From: JANWWM01 sp046719715
Lineage (GTDB): Bacteria; Bacteroidota; Chlorobiia; Chlorobiales; Thermochlorobacteraceae
DNA: 57,718 nt
Direction: 5' to 3'
Assembly (NCBI GenBank): GCA_046719715.1
Contig: JBDNCJ010000015.1
Location: 1-57,718, forward strand
Within the stretch, counting starts at the first letter, position 1. Every line of letters begins with the position of its first letter. Both the position numbers and the translations under genes were made by a program. Positions 43,359-52,550 of the stretch are shown piece by piece. The notes beneath the pieces were generated by a model. The model had not been told where the DNA came from and did no database searches. It was given only the letters and a program-made list of their open reading frames with translations.

Positions 43359-45101
43359 ATGAAAAACATTCTTACTCTTGCCCTGTTGCTCACTGCGCCG
43401 TCTCTTTTTGCACAAGGCGCGTTCTACAATCTCTCGCTGTATGCAGAGCGCGAATACCCCGCCAATGCAGGCGCAGGCATTTGGGGTTACTCCGACACCA
43501 TGATGGTGAATGGAAAACCTAAAATTCGAGAACTTGCACTCATGTGCACCTTTCGCGGACTTTCCATCGTCGATATCACCTCGCCCGAACTGCGTGAATT
43601 GGCGTTCATTCCGAGTTCTGCAAACAATCCAAACGACTTCAACAATAACTGGCGCGAAGTCAGAACATCAGGACGCTACGCCTACATTACGACGGAAGCA
43701 TCAGGCGCAGGCGTGCAAATCGTTCATCTTCGTCCCGATGAAAATAATCCCGACAGCATTCGATATGTCGGCAAGTTCAACACCGGTGGCAACAACAATC
43801 AGCACAACATCGGCACAGACGGCATGGGCTACTCGTGGCAAGTGAGCCCATACATTTATGTTTGCGGCGGAACAGTAACGCAAGGGTTAAGCAATTCGGG
43901 CGGCGTGGCGATTTACAACGTCAGCAATCCCGAGTCGCCTGTGCTGGTGGGACGTTATGGTGCGCGATACGTGCATGATGTGTATGTGCGCAACGACACC
44001 ATGTATTGCTCCAACATCAACAACAACCAAGGCGTCGATATCGTCAGCGTGGCGAATAAATCCGCGCCCGTGCGCCTGAAAGCCTTCACGTATCCGAATG
44101 CTGGCACGCACAACATTTGGCTTTCCGACGATAGCAAGTTCATTTTTACCACCGATGAAATTTCGCCGCCGGGTCAAAACATCTTTCGCGCTCACGACGC
44201 ACGCGATTTTAACACCATCATCATCAACGCAGGCACCTATAAATCGCCAACGGGCGGCAACGACCCTGTTGTCCATAACGCCTATATCAAAAGCCACTGG
44301 GCGATTCTCGCTCACTACACCGAAGGCGTAAAAATCGTCGATGTAACCGAGCCATATGACCTTGTAGAAGTTGGGGCGTTTGATACATTCACCGGCTCTG
44401 GCGGCAGTGCGCCAAGTTACAATGGTTGTTGGGGCGTTTATCCTTACTACCCGTCCGGAAAAATTGTTGCCAGCAACATTCCGATTGTCTTTGATAATTC
44501 GCCCACGAACAATGGCAAACTGATGGTTTTCACCTTCAACAACGCGCGTGCAGGAACGGTCTATGGCACAATTCGCGACGCACAAACGAACGCACCAATC
44601 GCCAATGCCGAAGTCAAAGCGTTGGATTATTACAATAAATCGCGTCGTTCAAATGCGAATGGGTTTTACCGTATTCGCACGGTGCAAGGCACTGCCAAAC
44701 GCTTCGTCTTTTCCGCAACGGGCTACCGCGCCGATACGCTCACGCTCTCGGTGCCTGAAAACGGCGACTCGATTCAAGTCGATGTCGCACTGCTCAACGC
44801 AACCAGCGGCACTACTTCCTCAAACGCACCGACGGATTTTCAACTGCACCAAAACTACCCGAATCCCTTTAACCCGACGACGACAATCACATACCAACTT
44901 CCAAAAGCGAGCGATGTGCGACTGGAAGTCTTTGATATGATGGGCAGGAAAATTGCAACGCTCGTGAGCGCAAGGCAAAGCGAAGGCATGCACTCGGTTT
45001 CTTTTGTGGCGTCTGAATTTTCGCTCACCTCGGGCGTGTATTTTTATCGCCTTTCCGCAGGCGGTCGCACGGAAACCAAGCGCATGACGCTGTTGAAATA
45101 A
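43359..45101 (+). CDS. secreted choice-of-anchor B (LVIVD-repeat) protein with T9SS signal
   Basis: 580 aa. The signal peptide is MKNILTLALLLTAPSLFAQ. Residues about 20-395 form a beta-propeller-like region with repeated blocks of the LVIVD type (RGLSIVDITSPELRELAFI, GVAIYNVSNPESPVLVGRYG, GVKIVDVTEPYDLVEVGAFD). A carboxypeptidase regulatory-like domain follows (GTVYGTIRDAQTNAPIANAE, about 397-487). The C-terminus from about 495 (LHQNYPNPFNPTTTITYQLP to TKRMTLLK) is the T9SS sorting domain. A surface or released protein; binding partner unknown. Confidence 0.87.
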   Translation: MKNILTLALLLTAPSLFAQGAFYNLSLYAEREYPANAGAGIWGYSDTMMVNGKPKIRELALMCTFRGLSIVDITSPELRELAFIPSSANNPNDFNNNWREVRTSGRYAYITTEASGAGVQIVHLRPDENNPDSIRYVGKFNTGGNNNQHNIGTDGMGYSWQVSPYIYVCGGTVTQGLSNSGGVAIYNVSNPESPVLVGRYGARYVHDVYVRNDTMYCSNINNNQGVDIVSVANKSAPVRLKAFTYPNAGTHNIWLSDDSKFIFTTDEISPPGQNIFRAHDARDFNTIIINAGTYKSPTGGNDPVVHNAYIKSHWAILAHYTEGVKIVDVTEPYDLVEVGAFDTFTGSGGSAPSYNGCWGVYPYYPSGKIVASNIPIVFDNSPTNNGKLMVFTFNNARAGTVYGTIRDAQTNAPIANAEVKALDYYNKSRRSNANGFYRIRTVQGTAKRFVFSATGYRADTLTLSVPENGDSIQVDVALLNATSGTTSSNAPTDFQLHQNYPNPFNPTTTITYQLPKASDVRLEVFDMMGRKIATLVSARQSEGMHSVSFVASEFSLTSGVYFYRLSAGGRTETKRMTLLK

Positions 45102-45126
45102 ATACGAGCCTTCGTTGCTTGCAGAG

Positions 45127-46554
45127 TTAGATGTTGATGGCTTCGCCGTAAGCATCTGCCGCCGCTTCTTTGACGGCTTCCGAGAAAGTCGGGTGCGCGT
45201 GAATGGTTTTGTGAATCCAATCAGCAGTGGCTTCCAACTTTTTAGCCACACACAATTCGGCAATCATTTCAGTGGCTTCGTGTCCGACGATGTGCGCGCC
45301 TAAAAGTTCGCCGTATTTGGCATCGAAGATGAGTTTGACCATGCCTGCTGTTTCGCCTGCGGCAGTGGCTTTGCCCGAGGCTTTGAATGGGAATCGTCCG
45401 ATTTTGACTTCATAGCCTTGTGCTTTGGCGGCTTTTTCGGTCAAGCCGACATGGGCGACAGAGGGTTGGCAATAGGTGCACGCGGGAATTTCAAGCGGGT
45501 TGATGGGTTGCGTGGGCAGTCCAGCAATCGTTTCAATGCAGTTAATTCCTTCAACAGAGGCTTTGTGGGCAAGAAGCATGCCACCAGCGACATCGCCAAT
45601 CGCATACACGCCTTCAACATTGGTGCGTCCGAAACCGTCAACTTTGATAAATCCTTTTTCGGTTTGAACGCCGACTTTTTCCAATCCGAGATTTTCGATA
45701 TTGCCTGTCAAGCCAACGGCGACAAGGCAGTAGTCCGAGACAAGTTCTTTCTTGTTGCCGTTTGAATCGGTAACGATGGTTTTCACTTGTTCGCCTTCGA
45801 CCGATGCCGATTCCACCTTCGCGCCCGTCATAACATCAATGCCTTGCTTTTTGTATTCGCGTGCCAGCCATGTTGAAATTTCTTCGTCTTCATTGGGCAG
45901 AATTTGGGGCAAGTATTCGACAATGGTAACCTTTGTGCCGACCGCGTTATAGAAGTAGGCAAATTCAACGCCGATGGCGCCTGCGCCAATAATGGTAAGG
46001 GTTTTCGGCTTTTCGGGGAGAATCATCGCTTCGTAACTCGTGATGATGCGCTTTCTATCAACGGGGACAGTCGGGAGCGATTTGGCTTTCGTGCCTGTGG
46101 CTAAAATCGTGTGTAGTGCTGTCATCTTTTCAACTTTGCCGTCAGATTCAATCTCAATGTCGTGTGCCGATGCCAATTTGCCGTAGCCTTTCTTGACGGT
46201 GATTTTATTTTTCTTCATCAAGTAATCGACGCCCTTCGCCATTTGTCCCGCCACGCCGCGACTGCGCTGAATAATCGCGCCGAAATCAATTTCGATGTTG
46301 GAAATTTTAATGCCGAAATCTTTGGCGTGGTTCAAGGTGTGAATGACTTCGGCGTTTTTGAGAAGCGATTTCGTGGGAATACAGCCCCAGTTGAGACACA
46401 CGCCGCCAAGCGTCGGCTCTTTTTCAATGATGCAAACTTTGTAGCCGAGCTGCGAGGCACGAATCGCAGTTTCGTATCCGCCCGGTCCTGAACCGATAAC
46501 TGCAACATCAAAATCGTAGGAGTGGGTGAATTTCTTGCCTTCTTGTTTGGACAT
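45127..46554 (-). CDS. lpdA: dihydrolipoyl dehydrogenase
   Basis: 475 aa from the ATG at 46554 (MSKQEGKKFTHSYDFDVAVI); earlier in-frame codons would enter the promoter region. FAD motif GSGPGGYETA (21-30), redox disulphide C53/C58 in GGVCLNWGCIP, and C-terminal AHPTFSEAVKEAA with the catalytic His-Glu pair are intact. It reoxidises lipoyl groups of 2-oxoacid dehydrogenase or glycine cleavage complexes; no complex genes are adjacent to tell which. Confidence 0.96.
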   Translation of the reverse strand: MSKQEGKKFTHSYDFDVAVIGSGPGGYETAIRASQLGYKVCIIEKEPTLGGVCLNWGCIPTKSLLKNAEVIHTLNHAKDFGIKISNIEIDFGAIIQRSRGVAGQMAKGVDYLMKKNKITVKKGYGKLASAHDIEIESDGKVEKMTALHTILATGTKAKSLPTVPVDRKRIITSYEAMILPEKPKTLTIIGAGAIGVEFAYFYNAVGTKVTIVEYLPQILPNEDEEISTWLAREYKKQGIDVMTGAKVESASVEGEQVKTIVTDSNGNKKELVSDYCLVAVGLTGNIENLGLEKVGVQTEKGFIKVDGFGRTNVEGVYAIGDVAGGMLLAHKASVEGINCIETIAGLPTQPINPLEIPACTYCQPSVAHVGLTEKAAKAQGYEVKIGRFPFKASGKATAAGETAGMVKLIFDAKYGELLGAHIVGHEATEMIAELCVAKKLEATADWIHKTIHAHPTFSEAVKEAAADAYGEAINI

Positions 46555-46609
46555 ACTTCGAGTGAGATTTGAATTGAATGAACGATGAATGGATAAACTT
46601 TGTGTGGAA

Positions 46610-46617
46610 CGAATATA
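46610..46617 (-). promoter_or_regulatory. candidate -7 element before lpdA (TATATTCG)
   Basis: On the minus strand 46617-46610 reads TATATTCG, seven of eight to TAnnTTTG, 55 bp before the lpdA ATG and just after the MFS gene stop. Confidence 0.35.
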
Positions 46618-46624
46618 CGCAATT

Positions 46625-47902
46625 TCACGCGACGCGTTCTTCAACCCTCACGGCATCTCTTTCAACCCGCTTCTGTGCATAAAGCATAGCCAGATAAACA
46701 AAACTCGATATCGCGTAAAAGCCAATCGTAACAAGGAAGAGCGGCTTGTAACCGAAATGTTCAATCACGGTGCCTGCAATGGCGGGCATAATCGCCCAAC
46801 TTAAATTCCAAAAGAAGATATCGAGGCTTGCTGTGAACTCGCGCTCTTCATCGCGCACGTGTTCCATGTTGAATTGCTCGACAAAGGGTCCCGACATGTT
46901 CATCAGCACGTTGCGCAAGAGAAACGCCACCGTAACAATCACAAGGCTGGAATTGAATCCCATAATTGCCATAAACGGAAGCGACGCAAGTTGAACGATG
47001 ATGATGCTTTTGAGCACGCCGAAGCGTCGTGAAATCATCGGCGAAAGCAAATAGCCGACCACCACCGCCGATTGCACAAGGCTCATCGTGTTGCCGATTT
47101 CTGCCGAAGTCGCTCCGAACGTTTGATGCAAATACAGCGGAATAAATGGAATCACGGCGCCCGCGCCGACCCCGACAATGACATGCGGCGCAATAATTTT
47201 GAAAATGTGCACGAGCCGCTCACGCGAGGGAATCTGCGCCAAAAATTCCTGAACCAGCGATTCCGTCGCCGAGAGACGCATTTCCGAATTAGACAGTTTC
47301 GCATAAAAGAAAACGGAAAGAGCCATCACGCCCGAGCCGATGCATAAACTCACTTGATATGCATCGTCCAGCGAGAGCGTCACGCCGAGCAACGCAACGC
47401 TTGCGATGAGCAGATTCGGCAAGTGTCCCCCCAAGTAGTTTCCAAGCATGATACCGAACATCGAGAGGGCGGCGTTGAACCCAAACACAAATGCACGCTC
47501 TTCGGGACGCGACAGCCGCATCAAAAGCACGGCAGGAATCACACGCGCCGCGCTGACCGCAAGTCCCAACACAAGATTGAAGAACGGCACTAAAAATTCA
47601 TTCGGAAAAATCGCCCGTAACAGTTGAAAAAGCGCGACGAGCGAAATGCTCATCAGCAACATCGTCCGATGCGAATACTTGCGTGCTAAAAATGCGGCGG
47701 GAATACAGAGAAGCAACACGCCGAGCGAATGCAGGCTAATCATGCCGCCGATAAAGGAATCCGAATAGCCGAGCGAATTGAGGTAAAGATTGTAAAGCAA
47801 ATCGTTAATCGACGACCCGATGCTGAATAGGAACGCTCCCGCAAGGTATCGGCGAATATCGAGATGAAAGGTAGAGAAGTTTGAAAAATATCGTTCTATC
47901 AT
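46625..47902 (-). CDS. major facilitator superfamily transporter
   Basis: 425 aa from the ATG at 47902 (MIERYFSNFSTFHLDIRRYL). There are about twelve hydrophobic segments with a long central loop near residues 190-220. The block ARKYSHRTMLLMSISLVALF after segment two is the MFS A-like loop, and SRRFGVLKSIIIVQ is its counterpart in the second half. Substrate cannot be assigned. It precedes lpdA on the same strand with a 70-bp gap. Confidence 0.8.
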   Translation of the reverse strand: MIERYFSNFSTFHLDIRRYLAGAFLFSIGSSINDLLYNLYLNSLGYSDSFIGGMISLHSLGVLLLCIPAAFLARKYSHRTMLLMSISLVALFQLLRAIFPNEFLVPFFNLVLGLAVSAARVIPAVLLMRLSRPEERAFVFGFNAALSMFGIMLGNYLGGHLPNLLIASVALLGVTLSLDDAYQVSLCIGSGVMALSVFFYAKLSNSEMRLSATESLVQEFLAQIPSRERLVHIFKIIAPHVIVGVGAGAVIPFIPLYLHQTFGATSAEIGNTMSLVQSAVVVGYLLSPMISRRFGVLKSIIIVQLASLPFMAIMGFNSSLVIVTVAFLLRNVLMNMSGPFVEQFNMEHVRDEEREFTASLDIFFWNLSWAIMPAIAGTVIEHFGYKPLFLVTIGFYAISSFVYLAMLYAQKRVERDAVRVEERVA

Positions 47903-48252
47903 GTGAAGACGGTTGCAAGCGACGCATTCGCCGCCGTGCAAAGATACAGAACTCGCCCCTAATGCGTTTCAAGGAGTTTCAACGGCTTTGAAAATCAGGG
48001 CGAGCGGACAAGTTTGAGGTCTCTCCGCATATGCAAACCGAATACGCCCGCCGCGTCTTAGGCTTCGAAGATTACCTGAACCGCTTCGACGCCAACGGCA
48101 ACGCCTGATGGAATTTCAAGGATTTTATTTTACATTGCATCGTGCTTCTACCCAGTTCTTTCGTTTTTGAAACCGCCGCAAAGCACCTTCAACATTTTAT
48201 TGATGCGGCATTAACTCACAACTTATTCTCACAACTTAAACGAATTCCTTCT
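47903..48252. other. intergenic region between MFS gene and T9SS cargo gene
   Basis: 350 bp, divergent. On the minus strand 47946-47939 reads TATCTTTG, a perfect TAnnTTTG box 36 bp before the MFS start, though no TTTG lies 19 bp upstream of it. A 25-codon frame at 48031-48108 (MQTEYARRVLGFEDYLNRFD...) has protein-like composition and may be a gene fragment, but nothing supports it further. No other feature seen. Confidence 0.4.
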
Positions 48253-48283
48253 ATGAAAAAGACACACAACTTTGGCACGTTAA

Positions 48284-49462
48284 TTGTCTCTCTCTGACGC
48301 CTCGCATCTCCTACGGTGCAAACTCCTAATCCCGTTGCTGATGATGTTGGCGATCACGACGACCGCAACCGCGCAAGACGCTACGCTGAACTTCAACTAT
48401 GTAAGCACCGGTTCGGGCGCAGGCACTTACACTGTTTTGGGGGACAATTTCAATCAGCCATTTTTCTCGGACTGTGCGTTGCAAACCGTTAGCCTCCGTG
48501 CTGGTTCTTACACGGTTTCCGCGAGATTGACTCGAAATAATCGCATCGCCCAATCGAACTTCGGCAATTTTCCTGCGACCGTGTCGTATATCAAGGTTGC
48601 AGTAAGAGACACATTTAATATTTCTGGTGATCCGTCACCTTGGTTATTACGCGCCACTTTGGCCGAGCGCCCTATTGATACAGGGTTGACTTTTACCGGA
48701 AGCGTTGATGTCCCTGCAGGAGGTCAAGTTCTAATTTACATTCAAAGTTTTTGGGATGTGCCGGGTTCATTTTTAGGCTTCGTGAGCGGAACAGGCACAA
48801 CGGGTAATTTCAGGGTTGACGGTGCACCGCGTGCCCCAAATTTCACAAATTTAGCGGCGACTGCTCCAGACCAATTTGGCTACCGCTATCCAAGCCTCAC
48901 TTGGACAAATCCGAACACCGACGCAGGGCAACTGACGAATGTGAGAATTTACCGCAGACGCGTGCAAGGAAACACCATTATACAAAATTGGAGTCTTCGT
49001 GCCACGCTCTCGCCATCAGGCGCGTCGCAAACGCAATCTTGGACTGATAACACAATCACAACCGCTCAGCTCGGCAACGACGCCGAAGCACAGTATCGCA
49101 TCACAATCGACGATGATTCTACCCCTGCAAACACATCGCCGAACTCGCAGACGCGAGGTATCTTTTACAGCAACAATATGTTTTCCACAACGGGGAAAAG
49201 ATTCTACCTTTCGCAGAACTACCCCAATCCGTTCAACCCGACCACGACAATTGATTTTTCATTGCCCGAGCGGGCGGTGGTCAGTTTAAAAGTCTTTGAT
49301 GCATTGGGCAGGGAAGTGGCGGTGCTCTTGAATGAATCACGCGAGCCGGGCGCGCATCAAGTCGCCTTCAACGCAGGCGGAACGCTATCCAGCGGCGTTT
49401 ATTACTACACGCTTCGTTACGGAGCCGTAACTCAAACGAAGAAAATGATTTTAGCAAAGTAA
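48284..49462 (+). CDS. secreted protein with T9SS C-terminal sorting domain, start frame disrupted
   Basis: 392 codons in this frame. The hydrophobic core LLIPLLMMLAITTTATAQ is a signal peptide, but the frame has no ATG before it. An ATG at 48253 begins MKKTHNFGTLIVSL in a different frame and stops at 48295. Adding one CT unit to the CT run at 48288-48294 would fuse the two into a normal 42-residue signal peptide. So the gene is either frameshifted, slippage-controlled, or affected by a sequence error. The mature part is beta-rich with a fibronectin-like block (YPSLTWTNPNTDAGQLTNVR). The sorting domain begins LSQNYPNPFNPTTTIDFSLP near residue 310. No enzyme motif. Confidence 0.75.
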   Translation: MSLSDASHLLRCKLLIPLLMMLAITTTATAQDATLNFNYVSTGSGAGTYTVLGDNFNQPFFSDCALQTVSLRAGSYTVSARLTRNNRIAQSNFGNFPATVSYIKVAVRDTFNISGDPSPWLLRATLAERPIDTGLTFTGSVDVPAGGQVLIYIQSFWDVPGSFLGFVSGTGTTGNFRVDGAPRAPNFTNLAATAPDQFGYRYPSLTWTNPNTDAGQLTNVRIYRRRVQGNTIIQNWSLRATLSPSGASQTQSWTDNTITTAQLGNDAEAQYRITIDDDSTPANTSPNSQTRGIFYSNNMFSTTGKRFYLSQNYPNPFNPTTTIDFSLPERAVVSLKVFDALGREVAVLLNESREPGAHQVAFNAGGTLSSGVYYYTLRYGAVTQTKKMILAK

Positions 49463-49483
49463 TCCCTTACGGAATTATGGGGG

Positions 49484-49518
49484 TGGGGCATCGCATTGGC
49501 TGTGCCCCATTGATTTTT
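49484..49518 (+). terminator. terminator after the T9SS cargo gene
   Basis: TGGGGCA (49484-49490) pairs with TGCCCCA (49503-49509), followed by TTGATTTTT. Confidence 0.6.
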
Positions 49519-49563
49519 CGGAAAACCGACCACACGCCTCAACTCAAAAATTTGTAATTGAAT

Positions 49564-51282
49564 ATGCACAAGATTTGTTCGATTCTTTCTCTGTTGCTGT
49601 TGGCTTTGCCGCTCTATGCGCAACGATTTGTCGATGTTACCGAACAAGCGGGTCTTGATACGAGCTACAGGGTTGCCCGAGCCGCAGATATGTATAATAC
49701 TGGATTTGAGGATTTGTTCACTTGGTCAGGTCAAGCCATTTTTGGGCAAACCTCTCATATACAATTTTTACATAATACAGGCACTGGCGTATTTCAGAAC
49801 ATTACCACCAGTTCGGGATTGGATTTGTCCGACACCTTAGTTGGGATTATGCCTTTTACAGGAATGCAGTTTTATGATTTGGATAAAGATGGGCACAGAG
49901 ACGCGATTCTGGGTGCACGGCGCGATAACGGTGCTTATGTTATCGTTTGGGGAAGTAGCGAGGGGTTCAGCATGATGGACACGACCTCCCTTGACTCTGC
50001 GCTGAACGACGGGTTCGGGCAATCGCACAGGCTAACTGTGTTAGACCTCAATAGGGATGGCTGGTTTGATTTGCAGTTTAGTCAAGCCGCACCGAACCAC
50101 CCTCCGCGCCCTAATCCAATCCGATATTTTCGCAACAATGGCAATCGAACATTCACCGAGATTTTTAACCCGATATTTCCACCCTCAGACGACTTGTGCA
50201 GCATGAACAGTCCTTTTGGATTTACACTTGATAAACAATCTGACTACAATAGTGACGGTATTCAGGACTTTGCGGGATTCTTTGACTTAGGATGGAATTG
50301 GCGCAAATATCGTTTTGGCAGAGGCACAGGCATCCCGCCACCCCAAGTTCCAACGAGACCGTGTTGGGAACCTGACACATTAGGATTTGAGGCATCCGTT
50401 GACTCCATTCAAGCCGGACTTGAAATGAATCATGATTTCAACAATGACGGATATGTTGATTTTCTCTTTTCTCCGACTCTTTTATTTATTTCAGAGCCAC
50501 AGCCTAATCGCAAAGTAAAGTATAAAAACATCATGCCTGATAGTTTTTTAACCTCCACCGAAACGCTTATGACTAGCGGAGGATTCGACTTCAACGGTGA
50601 CGGTAGTTTAGACTTGTTTCGTTCTATTGAACGCTCCCCCTTTTTTGGCAAAACTACGCTATGGCAGAATTTGCTACCCTCTGGTGACGGGCATCATAAC
50701 TTTCTGAAAGTGAAATTAGAAGGAGTGTCTTCAAATCGCGAGGGTATTGGCGCAAATGTCATCATCGTCAACTCTGATACAACGGGCGGCAAGTGGTGGC
50801 GACAAATTCGAGTCGTTCATCCTTTTAGGCAGATATCGCACTTCGGATTGGGAAGCACTGCGGTTGTGGATTCACTTTATGTCATTTGGCCAAGCGGGCG
50901 ACGGGATTTGCTGCGAAACATTTCAGCCAACCAAACCCTCACGATTCGAGAAGGCAGTTCGCCGCTTTCGGTGGTCACAAGCACTCCATCGCCCGCCCGG
51001 TCGTTTCAGTTGGCGCAAAACTACCCTAATCCGTTTAACCCAACGACGACGATACGCTATGAACTTCCCGTTCCAAGCGAGGTGAAGTTGGAAGTTTTTG
51101 ATGTGCTTGGAAGAAAAGTTGCAACGCTGGTGAATGCGCGTATGGCGGCGGGTCAATACGATGCGACGCTCAATGCAAGCGGGCTTTCGAGCGGCGTTTA
51201 CTTTTACCGACTTGAAGTACGCCCGTCAGGCTCGCAGGTAGGGACTTTCGTTGAGACGAAGAAGATGATGCTGGTGAAGTAG
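49564..51282 (+). CDS. secreted FG-GAP/UnbV-type protein with T9SS sorting domain
   Basis: 572 aa from the ATG at 49564 (MHKICSILSLLLLALPLYAQ, signal peptide). Repeats with calcium-binding-like acidic loops occur (YDLDKDGHRDAI, LDLNRDGWFDLQF, HDFNNDGYVDFLF, FDFNGDGSLDLFR), typical of FG-GAP/VCBS propellers. An ASPIC/UnbV-like block follows (VDSLYVIWPSGRRDLLRNIS). The sorting domain starts near residue 483 (LAQNYPNPFNPTTTIRYELP) and ends TKKMMLVK. The N-terminal two thirds use more A/T-ending codons than the C-terminal domain. Likely a surface or released adhesion or binding protein. Confidence 0.85.
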   Translation: MHKICSILSLLLLALPLYAQRFVDVTEQAGLDTSYRVARAADMYNTGFEDLFTWSGQAIFGQTSHIQFLHNTGTGVFQNITTSSGLDLSDTLVGIMPFTGMQFYDLDKDGHRDAILGARRDNGAYVIVWGSSEGFSMMDTTSLDSALNDGFGQSHRLTVLDLNRDGWFDLQFSQAAPNHPPRPNPIRYFRNNGNRTFTEIFNPIFPPSDDLCSMNSPFGFTLDKQSDYNSDGIQDFAGFFDLGWNWRKYRFGRGTGIPPPQVPTRPCWEPDTLGFEASVDSIQAGLEMNHDFNNDGYVDFLFSPTLLFISEPQPNRKVKYKNIMPDSFLTSTETLMTSGGFDFNGDGSLDLFRSIERSPFFGKTTLWQNLLPSGDGHHNFLKVKLEGVSSNREGIGANVIIVNSDTTGGKWWRQIRVVHPFRQISHFGLGSTAVVDSLYVIWPSGRRDLLRNISANQTLTIREGSSPLSVVTSTPSPARSFQLAQNYPNPFNPTTTIRYELPVPSEVKLEVFDVLGRKVATLVNARMAAGQYDATLNASGLSSGVYFYRLEVRPSGSQVGTFVETKKMMLVK

Positions 51283-51303
51283 CTTTTAGGCAAACGGCAA
51301 GCA

Positions 51304-51337
51304 AGGGCGATTCAACGAGAATCGCCTTTGTTGTTTT
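51304..51337 (+). terminator. rho-independent terminator
   Basis: GGCGATTC (51306-51313) pairs perfectly with GAATCGCC (51319-51326) across a five-base loop, followed by TTTGTTGTTTT. Ends the FG-GAP gene. Confidence 0.8.
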
Positions 51338-51448
51338 AGCCTCGTAGATTCTTAAAATGCACGGGAAAATTCTGGATTGAAAAAAACGCAATTTGTAATA
51401 AATTGCCGATTCGTTTTTGATTTTTGAAAAAATTATCCTTGCAAGGCT

Positions 51449-52528
51449 ATGTCAAACCCGCTGGTGGGTGTTAAGAATCCTGCGCTGACTTCGGTTTGGA
51501 GACCGGTATTAGAACTCATCGAAAACGCGACGCGCATTGTGCTTTCAACCCACGAAAATTCAGACGGCGACGGTCTGGGCAGTGAGGTCGCAATGTACTC
51601 CGTCTTGCGTCAATTAGGTAAAGACGTTTGCATCATCAATCCAACGAACATTCCGAAAAATTATCAGTTTCTTCCCTACCTTTCCGACGCGCTTATTTTC
51701 AACGAAACTTCTTCCGAACATCACCAGCAGTTGAAACAAGCGGATTTATTCATACTTCTCGATACGAATCACATCGGCAGAACGCGTGCCATCAAGCCGA
51801 TTGTTTTGGAGCGGCAGAAGCACGGTCAGAAAGTCATCTGCATCGACCATCATCTTCACCCCGAAGACTTTGCCGACGTGATGGTCTGCCTTTCCTACGC
51901 CTGTGCGACGGGCGAACTTGCCTACGAACTCATTAAAGCGATGGAAGAACGCTACGGCAAACCGCTGATTGATAAAAACGCCGCCACAGGGCTTTACACT
52001 GCCATCATGACCGATACTGCCTCGTTCAAACTTCCCAAAACCACATCGCATGTTCATCGCATCGTCGCCGACCTTTTAGAGACAGGCATTTCGCCGATGG
52101 AGATTTACGAGAAGATTTACAACACGCTCAATGAAAACGTACTGAAACTCATCAGCTACGGCGTTGGAAGCGTCAAACTGTTGGAGCAGAACACGCTCGC
52201 GTATATGCCCATTACGCAAGCGATGCTAAGCGAGACGAAAACCGCTTTGAGCGATACCGAACGACTGCTTGACTACATGGTCGGAATTCCCACCACGCGC
52301 ATCAGCCTCTTGCTCATCGAGTTGCCCGACGGGCGCACCAAAGTGAGCATGCGCTCGCGCGGCGATTTAGCCGTCAATGAAATTGCAATGCAATACGGCG
52401 GCGGCGGACACAAAAACGCCGCAGGGTGCACCGTGCCGCTTCCACTCCAAGAAGCAATTGAAAAACTCATTGCCGACAGCACGAACTTACTCTATACCAT
52501 TCATCACAAAACGATTCACAACAATTAA
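51449..52528 (+). CDS. nrnA: DHH/DHHA1 phosphoesterase, NrnA-like oligoribonuclease/pAp phosphatase
   Basis: 359 aa. Metal ligands are in THENSDGDGLGSE (H35, D39, D41), LLDTNHIGR, the DHH motif VICIDHHLHP (about 128-137) and TAIMTDTASFKLP. The DHHA1 substrate-binding motif GGGGHKNAAGC is at about 318-328. NrnA-type enzymes degrade nano-RNAs and 3'-phosphoadenosine 5'-phosphate in the cytosol. pepA follows 22 bp after the stop and is probably cotranscribed. Confidence 0.9.
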   Translation: MSNPLVGVKNPALTSVWRPVLELIENATRIVLSTHENSDGDGLGSEVAMYSVLRQLGKDVCIINPTNIPKNYQFLPYLSDALIFNETSSEHHQQLKQADLFILLDTNHIGRTRAIKPIVLERQKHGQKVICIDHHLHPEDFADVMVCLSYACATGELAYELIKAMEERYGKPLIDKNAATGLYTAIMTDTASFKLPKTTSHVHRIVADLLETGISPMEIYEKIYNTLNENVLKLISYGVGSVKLLEQNTLAYMPITQAMLSETKTALSDTERLLDYMVGIPTTRISLLLIELPDGRTKVSMRSRGDLAVNEIAMQYGGGGHKNAAGCTVPLPLQEAIEKLIADSTNLLYTIHHKTIHNN

Positions 52529-52550
52529 ACTCAACGAACAACCTATTACA

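Noticed and set aside
48031..48108. 25-codon frame MQTEYARRVLGFEDYLNRFD...
   Set aside because: Composition is protein-like and it may be a fragment, but there is no ribosome site and no recognised family, so it is only mentioned in the intergenic entry.
36021..51282. A type IX secretion machinery locus
   Set aside because: Only cargo proteins with sorting tails are present; no Por/Gld/Sov core component was found.
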